From: Xenorhabdus lircayensis
GTDB lineage: Bacteria > Pseudomonadota > Gammaproteobacteria > Enterobacterales > Enterobacteriaceae
NCBI RefSeq assembly: GCF_016306625.1
Contig: NZ_JACOII010000031.1
Span: forward strand, 28,543 to 92,542
Direction: 5' to 3'
DNA: 64,000 nt
Shown piece by piece: positions 29,653 to 39,700 of this stretch. The first letter of the stretch is position 1. Each line of letters starts with the position of its first letter. A program made the translations under genes and the position numbers. The notes under the pieces were generated by a model. That model was not told where the DNA came from. It did no database searches and saw nothing but the letters and a program-made list of their open reading frames with translations.

Positions 29653-30613
29653 GTAAGCGCCTCCCTGCCAAAGTCATGAACAGGTCATCCAATGTTTTCT
29701 TTCTGACCATCAGTTCAAGGATGTCAGCCTCCACCTGTTTGGCAAATTCGAAAAGATGGGCAACGAAACTCGTGGAATCTTCAATCAGCATACAGATTTT
29801 ATCTTTCCTTTCGTCGTACTCATAAGTTAAGACTTGAGCATGTTGACTCAGCGCTTGCAGGCGGTCAGGAAAATGGGTGCGGAATTCAATGAGATCGCCA
29901 TTGCAATGTTTTTTCAACAGCTCGTCCAGACTGCCCTGTGTGATAATTTCTCCCTTGTTCATGATACAAATGCGGTCACAGAGATATTCAGCCTCCTCCA
30001 TATAGTGAGTGGTTAAGATCATGGTTGAATGTTTTTCACGGTTGAGTTTACGCAGGATATCCCAAGTATCGTGGCGAATGCGGGGATCCAGCCCTGTGGT
30101 GGGTTCATCCAAAATCAGGATTTCCGGCTCGTTAATGATAGCCACCCCAAGAGCCAGACGCTGGCGCTGCCCCCCCGACAATCCCTCAACGTAGGTTTTG
30201 CGTTTTTCTTCCAGCTCGACCAGTTCCATAACCTCATGTGCGCGTTTGCGGGAACAACCGTAAAAACTGCCAAACAGGTTCAATGTCTCTTCGACAGTGA
30301 GCTTATCGATAAACAGAGTTTGCTGTAAGACACCACTGAGACGCCGACGCAAATCAGGTGCATCCTGTAACCATGTTTTGCCAAATACCCGAACAGTACC
30401 TGAATCCGGTGTTTTAAGTCCTTCCAGTATCTCGACCAGTGTCGTTTTTCCTGCACCATTTGGGCCAAGCAACCCTAGAAATTCTCCGCGATAAACATCC
30501 AAAGTAATTCCTTTAAGCGCTTGATAATCCTTGTAGTGCTTTTTGACCTGCTCAAACTCAATCACTTTTTCCGTGTGTTGAATACCGTGTTGAATACCGT
30601 GTTGAATATCCAT
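29645..30613 (-). CDS. ABC transporter ATP-binding protein (exporter, polyamine operon)
   Basis: The 322-residue ATPase has Walker A GPNGAGKTT, signature LSGGQRQR, Walker B ILILDEPTTGLD and the switch His in TTHYMEEAE, followed by a C-terminal extension of about 90 residues as in DrrA-type drug exporters. The N-terminus begins MDIQHGIQHGIQHTEK, the product of a 12-base tandem repeat (30575-30608). It pairs with the permease that overlaps it. It is separated from the upstream amidase gene by a gap of about 150 bases that holds a palindromic repeat, so its expression relative to the biosynthetic genes may be tuned there. Confidence 0.93.
   Translation of the reverse strand: MDIQHGIQHGIQHTEKVIEFEQVKKHYKDYQALKGITLDVYRGEFLGLLGPNGAGKTTLVEILEGLKTPDSGTVRVFGKTWLQDAPDLRRRLSGVLQQTLFIDKLTVEETLNLFGSFYGCSRKRAHEVMELVELEEKRKTYVEGLSGGQRQRLALGVAIINEPEILILDEPTTGLDPRIRHDTWDILRKLNREKHSTMILTTHYMEEAEYLCDRICIMNKGEIITQGSLDELLKKHCNGDLIEFRTHFPDRLQALSQHAQVLTYEYDERKDKICMLIEDSTSFVAHLFEFAKQVEADILELMVRKKTLDDLFMTLAGRRLHE
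30575..30608 (-). repeat. 12-base tandem repeat at the start of the ABC ATPase gene
   Basis: The unit gtgttgaatacc occurs twice with a third partial copy. It encodes the repeated Ile-Gln-His-Gly at the N-terminus. Copy changes would keep frame. Confidence 0.85.
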
Positions 30614-30636
30614 AATTCTCTGTATCTCACTGGGTG

Positions 30637-30697
30637 ATATACCCTTTATCTTTCAAATTGCAGCTTTATTGGCTGCAACTTGAAATCTATTGGATAT
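30637..30697. repeat. Dispersed palindromic element, copy in the polyamine operon
   Basis: TTTCAAATTGCAGC (30651-30664) pairs with GGCTGCAACTTGAAA (30671-30685) around a short loop, flanked by ATAC and GATAT ends. A related sequence lies at 41307-41372. Non-coding palindromes of this CAAGTTGCAGC type are scattered in related genomes (from memory). In the transcript it would fold into a stable stem between the amidase and ABC genes. Confidence 0.75.
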
Positions 30698-30765
30698 AAG
30701 GTTGTGCGCTCACTAAAAAGTGTGACATATAAATTGATTAAGTCATTTCCCTATTGTGTGGATGA

Positions 30766-31548
30766 CTATTTATCTAAAATAAACGCGTCAGCATCTTTCA
30801 GGAAGGGGAAACGCTCCCGCACATCCTGTACATGAGAAAGGGAAATCTGCACCGTTTTCACCACTTCATCATTCATTTCGTGCAGCAGGATTTCACCCAA
30901 CGGATCAATCAGCATAGTATGGCCGTCATAGTCCAGTTGGTTACCATCCTGTCCAACACGGTTCACCCCTATCACATAGCTTTGGTTTTCGATGGCACGG
31001 GCCTGAAGCAAACTGCACCAATGCGTTGAGCGTCTGGCAGGCCAGCTAGCAATATAGATCGCCGCATCATAGTGACCGTTGAAATTACGTGACCAAACGG
31101 GGAAACGTAGGTCATAACAGATGAAAGTGGCGATTTTCCATCCTTTGAAATCGACTACCAGCGGAGCGTTGCCCGCCGAGTATTCGTTATCTTCCTGAGC
31201 GAAAGAAAAGAGGTGTTTTTTGTCGTAATGCGCAACGGAACCATCGGCATTAACCCATAGCAAGCGGTTATAAAAACGTTGGTTTTCCATGATGATCATG
31301 CTGCCGACAAGGGCACACTCTTTCTTGGCGGCCATCATTTTCATCCACTGAATACTTGGCCCATCCATTGTTTCCGCAATGGCCTGTGGCTTCATACTGA
31401 ACCCCGTGGTAAACATCTCCGGCAAGATAATCAGATCACTACCCATGATCTGTTCGATGTGCCGTTCAATATGTTCACGGTTTTGTGCTGCGTTTTCCCA
31501 AAACAAATCGGTTTGAACTAATGTTACTTTGAGATCTTGTCCAATCAT
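30766..31548 (-). CDS. Nitrilase-superfamily carbon-nitrogen hydrolase (omega-amidase/YafV-like)
   Basis: The 260-residue enzyme starts at the ATG 7 bases after TTGGAG, not at the TTG four codons earlier. The Glu-Lys-Cys triad is visible: Glu in LPEMFTTGFS, Lys in YDKKHLF, Cys in FICYDLRFP. The family hydrolyses amides; YafV-like members are omega-amidases acting on the keto-acid amides left by glutamine transaminases. That role would fit an operon with a glutamate-semialdehyde-type aminotransferase domain (33722-36796): it could remove the keto product and pull transamination forward, or it could trim the polyamine. Same strand as its neighbours, 80 bases from the thioester reductase gene. 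Function in this pathway is inferred. Confidence 0.85.
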   Translation of the reverse strand: MIGQDLKVTLVQTDLFWENAAQNREHIERHIEQIMGSDLIILPEMFTTGFSMKPQAIAETMDGPSIQWMKMMAAKKECALVGSMIIMENQRFYNRLLWVNADGSVAHYDKKHLFSFAQEDNEYSAGNAPLVVDFKGWKIATFICYDLRFPVWSRNFNGHYDAAIYIASWPARRSTHWCSLLQARAIENQSYVIGVNRVGQDGNQLDYDGHTMLIDPLGEILLHEMNDEVVKTVQISLSHVQDVRERFPFLKDADAFILDK

Positions 31549-31628
31549 TGCAAACTCCAATTACACACATGGTTCTGTCATGGTTTGTTTTTTCTACTTT
31601 CATCAAAAATCAGCATCGCAATTCAGCA

Positions 31629-32879
31629 TCACAAATCAGCATCAAACAGTTGCTCCAGATAGCTGCTCCGTGGCGCGGATTCCCGTATTTCAGCCTCTTG
31701 ATCCTGCTGTTGAGGAGCCGGAATAAACCCACTCTCAACCAGATAATTAAAATAAAGGAAAAGCAGCTCGTGATTGGACTCAGCGCACTGAATGCCACTT
31801 TCGCTGAGTAATTCAGTTGTCAATTGTGTGGCATATTTCGCTTTTTCGCTGATGACACTTTCGCTATAAAACATGCCCAATATATCCGTAAAGACTGAGC
31901 GATAAGGTTCTCCATTGCGGTATATGCGGTTTTGTGACAATGCTTCCATGTATTCGGTGTTATCAACAGTTCGGATGCGATAGCCAAATTCACGCAGGTA
32001 AAAGACGATTTGGTTAAAGGTGATGGGATTCGGGGCTGTCAGATTCAACGTTTTCCGGTCAAACTTTTGGATATTCAAAATCGCATACAGGGATGCTTTC
32101 GTCACGTAATCCACCGGAGTGATGTCAAAGTCTTCCTGTGAATCGAGAGTAAGACCCGTTTCCACCAGTGATTTGATCATTTCGTAATAAAGGCCTTTAA
32201 CCTTGGTTTGATACAAGGGATAACGTCCATTGCAGCTATCTCCCCAAATATTGCCTGGGCGCACGATGACCCATTTCAATCCTTTTCCACCTGCACTATT
32301 TTCACCTGCACGGTGAACGGCTTTTTCGGATTCGAACTTGGTGCGTTCGTAATCCATGTCTCTAAAGCTCTGCCCTACATCCAGATCCGTTTCATGCAGG
32401 ACAAAACCGTCCTGAAACAAACGGTCTCCAATCATGCTGAAACTGGAGGTATAGAGTAACGGTACGTCACCCTGCAGGCAGAATTCGATGATGTTATGTG
32501 TGCCCTGTACGTTAACTGGAGCGAGCTTACTGTAAGAAGAGAGAAGCCGGACATTGGCAGCACAATGAACTACTCTGTCAATGATGCCTGTCAGTTCATG
32601 ATAAAACCCTTTTGTCAGCCCAAGACGCTTTTTTGAAACATCACCTAAAACCGGAATAATCCGATGGGTGAAAAGTTCGCTCTGTTTTTCCTTATCATAA
32701 ACGAACAGGATATCTTTTATACGCGATAGTGCCTGTTGTTCATTTTCTTCTTCCCGCATCAGGCAATATACATTGGCATCCGTTGTAGTCAGTATTTCAA
32801 GGAGGATACGCCCTCCCATCACACCCGTGGCTCCGGTCAGCAATATGTTCCTGATGTCCTTATTGCTAGGGTTAAGCAT
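31629..32879 (-). CDS. Thioester reductase (NAD-binding_4 family), chain release for the polyamine
   Basis: The 416-residue extended short-chain dehydrogenase starts at the ATG 7 bases after CAGGAG; the GTG six codons upstream overlaps that site and is unlikely. It has the Rossmann motif LLTGATGVMGG at about residue 15, Tyr-Glu-Arg-Thr-Lys (YxxxK) near 170, and the substrate loop IVRPGNIWGD. Stand-alone reductases of this family release acyl chains from carrier proteins as aldehydes, as reported for the fabclavine and zeamine pathways. Here it would release the PUFA-synthase product as an aldehyde, which the fused aminotransferase could convert to a terminal amine. The gap to the upstream SDR gene is about 80 bases and the strand is the same. 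Confidence 0.88.
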   Translation of the reverse strand: MLNPSNKDIRNILLTGATGVMGGRILLEILTTTDANVYCLMREEENEQQALSRIKDILFVYDKEKQSELFTHRIIPVLGDVSKKRLGLTKGFYHELTGIIDRVVHCAANVRLLSSYSKLAPVNVQGTHNIIEFCLQGDVPLLYTSSFSMIGDRLFQDGFVLHETDLDVGQSFRDMDYERTKFESEKAVHRAGENSAGGKGLKWVIVRPGNIWGDSCNGRYPLYQTKVKGLYYEMIKSLVETGLTLDSQEDFDITPVDYVTKASLYAILNIQKFDRKTLNLTAPNPITFNQIVFYLREFGYRIRTVDNTEYMEALSQNRIYRNGEPYRSVFTDILGMFYSESVISEKAKYATQLTTELLSESGIQCAESNHELLFLYFNYLVESGFIPAPQQQDQEAEIRESAPRSSYLEQLFDADL

Positions 32880-32957
32880 ATTTATCTCCTGTGTCACATC
32901 ATCAAATCAGCCGGAAAACAACGTGGTACTTTTAATTTCTCCAGCTTTCCGGTTCTC

Positions 32958-33725
32958 TTATATCGTTCCAACACGCATTCCCCCATCCAGTGGGATCACG
33001 GTGGAATTCAGGTAATTGGTTTTACAACTCGCCAGAAATCCCACCACTTCCGCAACATCTTCCGGTGTTCCCCAGCGCCCGACTGGAACGATGGAGCGAA
33101 CCATTTTTTCCTCGTGTTCTGTCCCCAGCGGATGGCTGTCCACAAACTGTTCCAGCATCTCGGTTTTGCAGATCCCCGGAGCAATGGCTGTGACACTGAT
33201 ATTCATTGGCCCCAACTCACGCCCCCAAGATTCCGTCGCTGAGATCAATCCCGCTTTTGAGGCTGCATATGCAGATCCTCCCGCCGCTCCCCAGATACCC
33301 GCTATCGAAGCGATATTAATGATGCGTCCGTATTTCAGACGCGCCATATAGCGAGCAAAAACCGGAGTGCAATTGAACGCACCGAGCAGATTGATATCTA
33401 TAATTTTCGCAGCCTGATTCATCCCGTTTTCGGACAGGCAATAACCCCGACCAATGATGCCCGCGTTATTCACCAGCACTGTGATGGATTGTCCCAGCGT
33501 TTCACTGATCTGCTGGGCTGCTCGTCCCACAGAAGCGATGTCAGTGACATCCAGCTCAAAAGTCGCGAGGGATTCCGGCTGTCCGAGGCGCTCCTTAAGG
33601 AGCGCCAATTTTTGACTACTGACATCAGTTGCTGCCACCAGATAACCAATATCCAGCAGAACCCTGACAATCGCCGTGCCGAACCCTCCCGCTGCCCCCG
33701 TTATGACAGCGATTTGTCGGCTCAT
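32958..33725 (-). CDS. Short-chain dehydrogenase/reductase (FabG-like)
   Basis: The 255-residue classical SDR has ITGAAGGFGTA for cofactor binding, NNAG, a catalytic Ser in NIASIAGIWG and YAASK as the Tyr-Lys pair. It overlaps the upstream gene by four bases (ATGA), so it is translated with it. It may reduce beta-keto groups on the growing chain, alongside or instead of the KR domain of the PUFA-type synthase. The substrate is not readable from the sequence. Confidence 0.88.
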   Translation of the reverse strand: MSRQIAVITGAAGGFGTAIVRVLLDIGYLVAATDVSSQKLALLKERLGQPESLATFELDVTDIASVGRAAQQISETLGQSITVLVNNAGIIGRGYCLSENGMNQAAKIIDINLLGAFNCTPVFARYMARLKYGRIINIASIAGIWGAAGGSAYAASKAGLISATESWGRELGPMNISVTAIAPGICKTEMLEQFVDSHPLGTEHEEKMVRSIVPVGRWGTPEDVAEVVGFLASCKTNYLNSTVIPLDGGMRVGTI

Positions 33726-36700
33726 GAATCAATTCCTTCTTTGAATGTGATATCAATGACTTTGCGCGCATTTTCCATCGCATCGAAGATCCGCTCTTCG
33801 AAGAAACGTACGTCATCCTGTGACATCAATAAGTTGGAGTACATGCGCGACAGAGGCGAGAACTGAATCCCATAGCGTTTGGATATTTCACGAATGATGA
33901 TGTCGCATAATTTAACTTTATCACTGTAACCTTCAGTACAATCGACCGGTGTACTCTGGGAGTGATATACCAACGCCGTCGGCATTCCTTGCACCACCAG
34001 CGGCAGTTCAACCGCTTCAGCCGCTTTCACAAAGGTGTTGGAAATCTGGCGCATGATATTACCCATGCGGTCATAACAGCCGGAATCTTGCTCAATCAGT
34101 GAGAAAGTGCTTTTGATGGCAGCCAAGCCCAATGGATAGCCATTGAACGTACCTGCATGAATGACTTTTCCGCGAGTATACAGGTTCATGATGTCATGAC
34201 GACCGGTAATGGCGGAGATTGGCATAGAACCGCCACCCAAGGCTTTACCGAAAGTCGCCAAATGTGGCGTCACGCCCAACAGTTTTTGCGCTCCCCCCAG
34301 CCCCAAACGAACACCGGTGATGATTTCGTCAAAAATCAGCACGACGTTGTATTTTTCACACAGCGCTTTAGCTTTTTCCAGATAGCCTGCAACGGGGAAA
34401 ATCCCGCCGCCATTGATGCAAATAGGTTCCATCAATACGGCTGCAATTTCATCGTGATAACGTTCGATGGTTGCCGTCAGGATATCAATGTCATTCCACG
34501 GCAATATGAAGGATTGGTCTGTCATGATCTTGGGATCGCGCCCCAATGTATCCAGCAAATCCCCTTTGAACTGCTCTGGTACGGGGTAAGTGAGATCCTG
34601 CTTCTTGCGCCAGCCCATGATATTGTCGGCGTTGCCATGATAGTGACCGTGGAAACGGATGAAACGGCTTTTGCCAGTAAAACCACGGGCAAGGCGTAAG
34701 GCATTTTGCACCGCTTCGGTTCCGCTCAAGCAAAAACGCACCATCTCAGCACAAGGAATGTGCTTGATCAGGGTTTCACAAACTTCGACTTCCAGATCGC
34801 AGGTATCAACGGAGGTCACTTTGCCCATATATTCAATCAGGGATTCGTTATAGGCTTCATTGTTATGCCCCACAAACAACGCACCAAATTTACAGAACAG
34901 ATCCAGATGTTCGTTGCCATCCAAATCCCACACACGAGAGTTGCGTCCACGGTTAAAAGGGATTACCAATGGTCGCTCAGGATCACCAAAGTTATAGTGT
35001 GTGCCACCCGGCAACACTTCCCAGCATTTTTTGTAAAAATCTTTTGAGTTATCCAATAATAATTTTGTTGAAGCATCCATAGGTTCTTTACTCCTCGCCT
35101 GTGATTTTTGAGCTGACATTTGGTTAATTGGGTCATGATTAAGCGCATTTGGCAGGGGCATTTCCATACCAGCGGACGTCCCCACACCAGTGGATAAGCT
35201 AAACGGCACACTGCGTTTAACTTGTTCTGGAACAACAACATTGAGTAATTCGAGTTGGGCAACGCGGGTGAGATACGCCGCCCCCGTCATCAACAATTTG
35301 GCGATGTCGCTGACGTGCCGGTTTTCTACCGCTTCAAAGGGAGTGCCCTTGAGCCATTCATTCATGGCCCCCATCGAAGCACCGCACCAAATCTGGTAGT
35401 CCATGTGGCGGACGGGATCACCATTAATGGCCCAGCGGGATGATTGACCGAGATACCATTGGAATAACCGCGCCATCTTTTTCTTTGGCTGCTTTTCCGC
35501 TTTGGCAATAATGCCTGGCTGGTTGATACCGTGGAAATAGGCAATGGTTTCCTGCCAAATTTCCGTCAGGGGTTTATGAAATATCTGTTTTTCCAGTGAG
35601 GCGACTTCCTGTGCCGGCAAGTCGTCCAGACTGTCATACTGTTTATACAAGTTGTACAGTTTTTGGGCTCGAACGGCATACATACTGCCCTGCTTCAATA
35701 CCTGAACTTTAGCGCCCAGCTCAAACATATCCGCTGAAGGTGCAGTGGCAACATCGTTGATTTGCGCCTGACCCAGCATCTTTTTCACGGCACTGGATGT
35801 GCCCGCTTCCACGCAGGACTGGTTAATCGAGCCGGTGACCACGTAAGCCGCGCCCAGCGCAAAGGCGGATAATATGGCATGGGGCGATCCCAAGCCTCCG
35901 GCAGCCCCGATGCGAACCCTAACCTGGAGATTTGTTTCCGCTTCGATTTCATCCCGCAGTTGCACCATTGAGCGGAAGATGCAGGACAATACGCCTTGAT
36001 CCGTATGACCACCGGAATCCCCTTCCACCGTGATATCATCTGCCATCGGTACTAGACGAGCCAACTCTAGCTGTTCAGCCGTGATTAACCCCTCTGCCAA
36101 CAGCTTTTGCAGCATTTTTTCAGGCGCCGGACGCAAGAAATTCTGCGCTACTTCACGACGGGAGACTTTGGCAATCATGCGGTGATGACGCAAGATAGTG
36201 CCATCGGGCTGCCGTGCCAGCCCGGAAACACGGTAATAAACCAAGGCAGAACTCAGGTTGATATAAGCCGATGCTTCGATCACCCGCACTTGATGTTCCA
36301 AGCACAAACGCACGCAGTCCATTTCCCATTCGGGATTGCCGGGATTGTGCAGCAAATTGACCCCAAACGACCCATCTGGCAATGCCTGCCGAATACGGCC
36401 AATCGCTTCGGCAATACGGGGAATACGCAAGCCACCAGAGCCAAAAATCCCCAGAATACGCTGTTTACCCAACGCAATGACCATGCCTTCCGAGTGAATG
36501 CCATTTGCCATTGCACCTGCGTAATAGGCAAGATCCACGCCATAATCGGCCATGAAACGGCTATCCCCCAAACTGCCTGCCGTAACCGCGGGCAGGCTAC
36601 CAAGAAGAGTTGCCTGTTCTGGAAGCCTATCTTCAGAGGATATCTCTTCTGGGAATAACAGTGACGCGGAGTCCCCCATTTTCACGACTCGCAGTTCAGT

Positions 36701-36796
36701 CGCAAGCTCATTTAGACGGGATGCACCATTCATGAGTGGTAGCGCCGTGGGTCGTGGCTGATGACCGGATTGATGAACAGATAAGCGCTGACTCAT
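33722..36796 (-). CDS. Fusion of PfaD-type enoyl reductase and class III aminotransferase
   Basis: The 1024-residue bifunctional enzyme. Residues about 1-540 are a PfaD-like FMN enoyl reductase (2-nitropropane dioxygenase fold): GVNLLHNPGNPEWE, GAAGGLGSPHAI, VTGSINQSCVEAGTS. A low-complexity joint rich in Gln, Ser and Lys (around 560-580) leads to a glutamate-1-semialdehyde-type PLP aminotransferase: LPGGTHYNFG, FDEIITGVRLG and FGKALGGG with the PLP lysine near 851. In the fabclavine and zeamine pathways an aminotransferase of this kind replaces keto groups by amines during chain growth, giving a polyamine instead of a fatty acid; this fusion is the signature of such a pathway. It overlaps both neighbours by four bases. 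The assignment of both halves is strong; the repeated transamination is inferred from the family. Confidence 0.92.
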   Translation of the reverse strand: MSQRLSVHQSGHQPRPTALPLMNGASRLNELATELRVVKMGDSASLLFPEEISSEDRLPEQATLLGSLPAVTAGSLGDSRFMADYGVDLAYYAGAMANGIHSEGMVIALGKQRILGIFGSGGLRIPRIAEAIGRIRQALPDGSFGVNLLHNPGNPEWEMDCVRLCLEHQVRVIEASAYINLSSALVYYRVSGLARQPDGTILRHHRMIAKVSRREVAQNFLRPAPEKMLQKLLAEGLITAEQLELARLVPMADDITVEGDSGGHTDQGVLSCIFRSMVQLRDEIEAETNLQVRVRIGAAGGLGSPHAILSAFALGAAYVVTGSINQSCVEAGTSSAVKKMLGQAQINDVATAPSADMFELGAKVQVLKQGSMYAVRAQKLYNLYKQYDSLDDLPAQEVASLEKQIFHKPLTEIWQETIAYFHGINQPGIIAKAEKQPKKKMARLFQWYLGQSSRWAINGDPVRHMDYQIWCGASMGAMNEWLKGTPFEAVENRHVSDIAKLLMTGAAYLTRVAQLELLNVVVPEQVKRSVPFSLSTGVGTSAGMEMPLPNALNHDPINQMSAQKSQARSKEPMDASTKLLLDNSKDFYKKCWEVLPGGTHYNFGDPERPLVIPFNRGRNSRVWDLDGNEHLDLFCKFGALFVGHNNEAYNESLIEYMGKVTSVDTCDLEVEVCETLIKHIPCAEMVRFCLSGTEAVQNALRLARGFTGKSRFIRFHGHYHGNADNIMGWRKKQDLTYPVPEQFKGDLLDTLGRDPKIMTDQSFILPWNDIDILTATIERYHDEIAAVLMEPICINGGGIFPVAGYLEKAKALCEKYNVVLIFDEIITGVRLGLGGAQKLLGVTPHLATFGKALGGGSMPISAITGRHDIMNLYTRGKVIHAGTFNGYPLGLAAIKSTFSLIEQDSGCYDRMGNIMRQISNTFVKAAEAVELPLVVQGMPTALVYHSQSTPVDCTEGYSDKVKLCDIIIREISKRYGIQFSPLSRMYSNLLMSQDDVRFFEERIFDAMENARKVIDITFKEGIDS

Positions 36797-39700
36797 TTTG
36801 AGGATCCCTGTATCAATTCTGCTGTAGTGTCTGGCCGCTGGCGACGGGTGTATTTCGCGCCCATGTTATCGCTCACGCCAATCACATTGCCGAGATAGAT
36901 CGTTTCCGCCACGAAAACTAACGTGATAGATTCCAGCCTGTTTTGGAGAAGCTCAGCAGAAGCATGACCGGAAACAGCACCGGAATAACCGTCGGAATAA
37001 CTGTCGGAATAATTGTCGGAATAAGTGGCATCGATGGATTTACAGGTCAGACGGAACTGCAACACGGCGGGTTCACATTTCACTTCACCACGAAATTTGG
37101 CACTGTAATTGTGCTCGGTGAGGATATGGGATTCCAAATCAGTCTGAGAATTCAAACCAAGATAGAACAGATAGAACTTCATTAACTGTTCACTCCCTTC
37201 CACCAGCAATGTGCCCGGCATAACCGGATCGTTCTTGAAGTGTGCCTTGAATGCCCAGTGAGCGGGGTCAATGTCCACCTCTCCCACGATCTGACCAAGG
37301 CCGAACGCACCGCCAACAGGATCAATGCTCACAACCCGGTTCAACATGCGGGAATCCGGCGCGCACAGTTTACTTTGTCCCACGCGACCATATTGCTGAC
37401 CGAAACAGGCTGCAACATCGCCATTCATCAAGTGAGTAATATCCTGTTCCGTGAAAGTGGTGCGATCACAGTGCAGTAGTGGCGTAAAGGGTTTGGCTGG
37501 TACGACATTGGCAAAGTAAGGACGGGTATCAAAATTTCCCGCTTTTTCGATATCCTTACGGGAAAAGAAACCGGAGTTCGCTACCAGACGAAATACCAGA
37601 CGTTCACCAACGTAGCAGAGGTATTCATATCCCACCAATGCCATGCTGCCCACCCGCACGACAGAGTTGATATTGACTCGGCCACGCAGCACTTCCCCGG
37701 CTCTGGGCATCTCACTGTAGATAGTGGTATTGCTGTCTACCGCTCGGTAGCTGAGCTGTCCCTTGAACATCATGTCACAGCCAATCACCGTAAATGCAAC
37801 GATCATGGCATGGGACGATTCCAGCGCGACGAAAGCGGGCATGCGCCCATCCACGACATACCAGGCATCCTCAGGCACGTCGTATTCCCATTCGATATAA
37901 CAGGGTTCAAATTTTCCCTTAACCGCTGACAGCGCTGTAATACGGGACACAAACAGGTATGGTGGTGATGGCATTCGGGTACGTATCGGATATTGATCGA
38001 CTTCGGCATAGTCAGCACCCAGCACATTTTCCACACTGCCGTCGGTGAGTTCCAACACTTGCTGTTCATCGAAAACTACCGGTGTTCGCGGTGCCACCGA
38101 TGGTGTAGATGATGTAGAAAGCTTCAATTGCTCTTTGATCAATTGATAGAACGTCTGTTCCGCACGCAGGTAATGTAATTGCGTCTGAGCACTGCGGATA
38201 AAATGGTTGAGTTCAATCGGCAACTGCCCTGTCTGAACAGGTTTAACAGCTTCATTGATACTTTGTTCCATAACTATCATGGGAGCCACATCTGCTATCT
38301 GCTGTGCTTGTGCGATTTGCCGTGCCTGCATGATTTTCTGGCCTTGCGCCGCCAACGGAGCAAAACGTGCCAATGTCTGCTCATTGAGGATAAACTCCTC
38401 CACGGTTTTTTCCCTTGCGGTGTACACCGTGACTTTCAGACCTGACTGATCACTCTCTGGGCGGCGGGTTGGACGAGCACGTTTGCCTTCCTGTGGTTCA
38501 CTGAGGATCACATGGCTATATGCCCTATCGATGCCCAAGTGACTGACTGCGGCACGACGTGGCCCTTTTGTGGGTGCTGGCCACGCTTGCGTATTCGCTG
38601 GCAGGAGGAATTTGCCCTCGGCACACTGTGCCAATTCTTGACGTTGTGGATAGTCAGGCAATGCCGGCAGATATCGCTGGGCAAGCTGTAATGCCACCTT
38701 GATAATTCCAAACAACCCCGTGGCAGATAATAGATGACCATAGTTGGCTTTTACTGTCCCAATGGTGACAGTAGGTTTTCCGGCTGGCGCGGCATAAACC
38801 TGACTCAAGGCAGACAATTCCGTGGCGATCTCTTCCGGCCGCCCACCTGCATACACTTCGACATAATCAATGTTATCAGGCGTACAACCGGCGGTTTCCA
38901 ATGCAGCTCTTGAGGCCATTTCAATGGCTATCTCACTCGCGCTGAAATCAATAGAATGATCGGGAACATGGGTGATCCCAACCCCATCCAGCACGGCATA
39001 AGTGGGCGTATTGTCATGGATGGCATTCTGTTCACATTTAAGGACAATAACTCCACCCGCATCTCCCACCATTTGATTGCCATGATTGGATTGATAATCC
39101 CACAGCACATTTTCCAGGCTGCCACCCAGACTGAAACTGGCAATCATGACCGCATCTACATGCTGTCTGGTCAGCATAAATTGCGCCAATTCCAACGCCT
39201 TGAACGGAGCACTCTCTTCACCATAGAGGGTAAATGTAGGGCCGTTCAATTTCAGGTGTGCCGCCAGCCGACTGGCAACGACGTTACCAATACCGCCAGT
39301 AATGCCTTCAGGGTAAGGTTTGGGGAACAGACTATCTTTGACAATCCCCTGCAAAGCACCAGTATCCGCCTCTGATAAATGAATACCGCTGCTGGCCAAA
39401 CTCTGTTTAAGCTGCCAGCTAATTTCATTGCGTGCTTGATAGCGCAAACAGCCGTAATCCACGCCCCCCGCTACAATCACGGCAATATTGCGCTTACTGC
39501 CATCCAGTTTATAACCCGCATCAATAAAGGCTTGTTCCGCCACAGGGAGTAAAAACAGATGGGAGATCAAATGTGGCCCGATTACATTGGGTGGCAATTT
39601 GAAATGTTTGCAGTCAAACTCGAATTTTTCAATGTAAGAGCCAAGCGGCGGCTGGTTAATGCCTCGCATAGCCAAAACATCGCGGCGCTTCTCCATGCCT

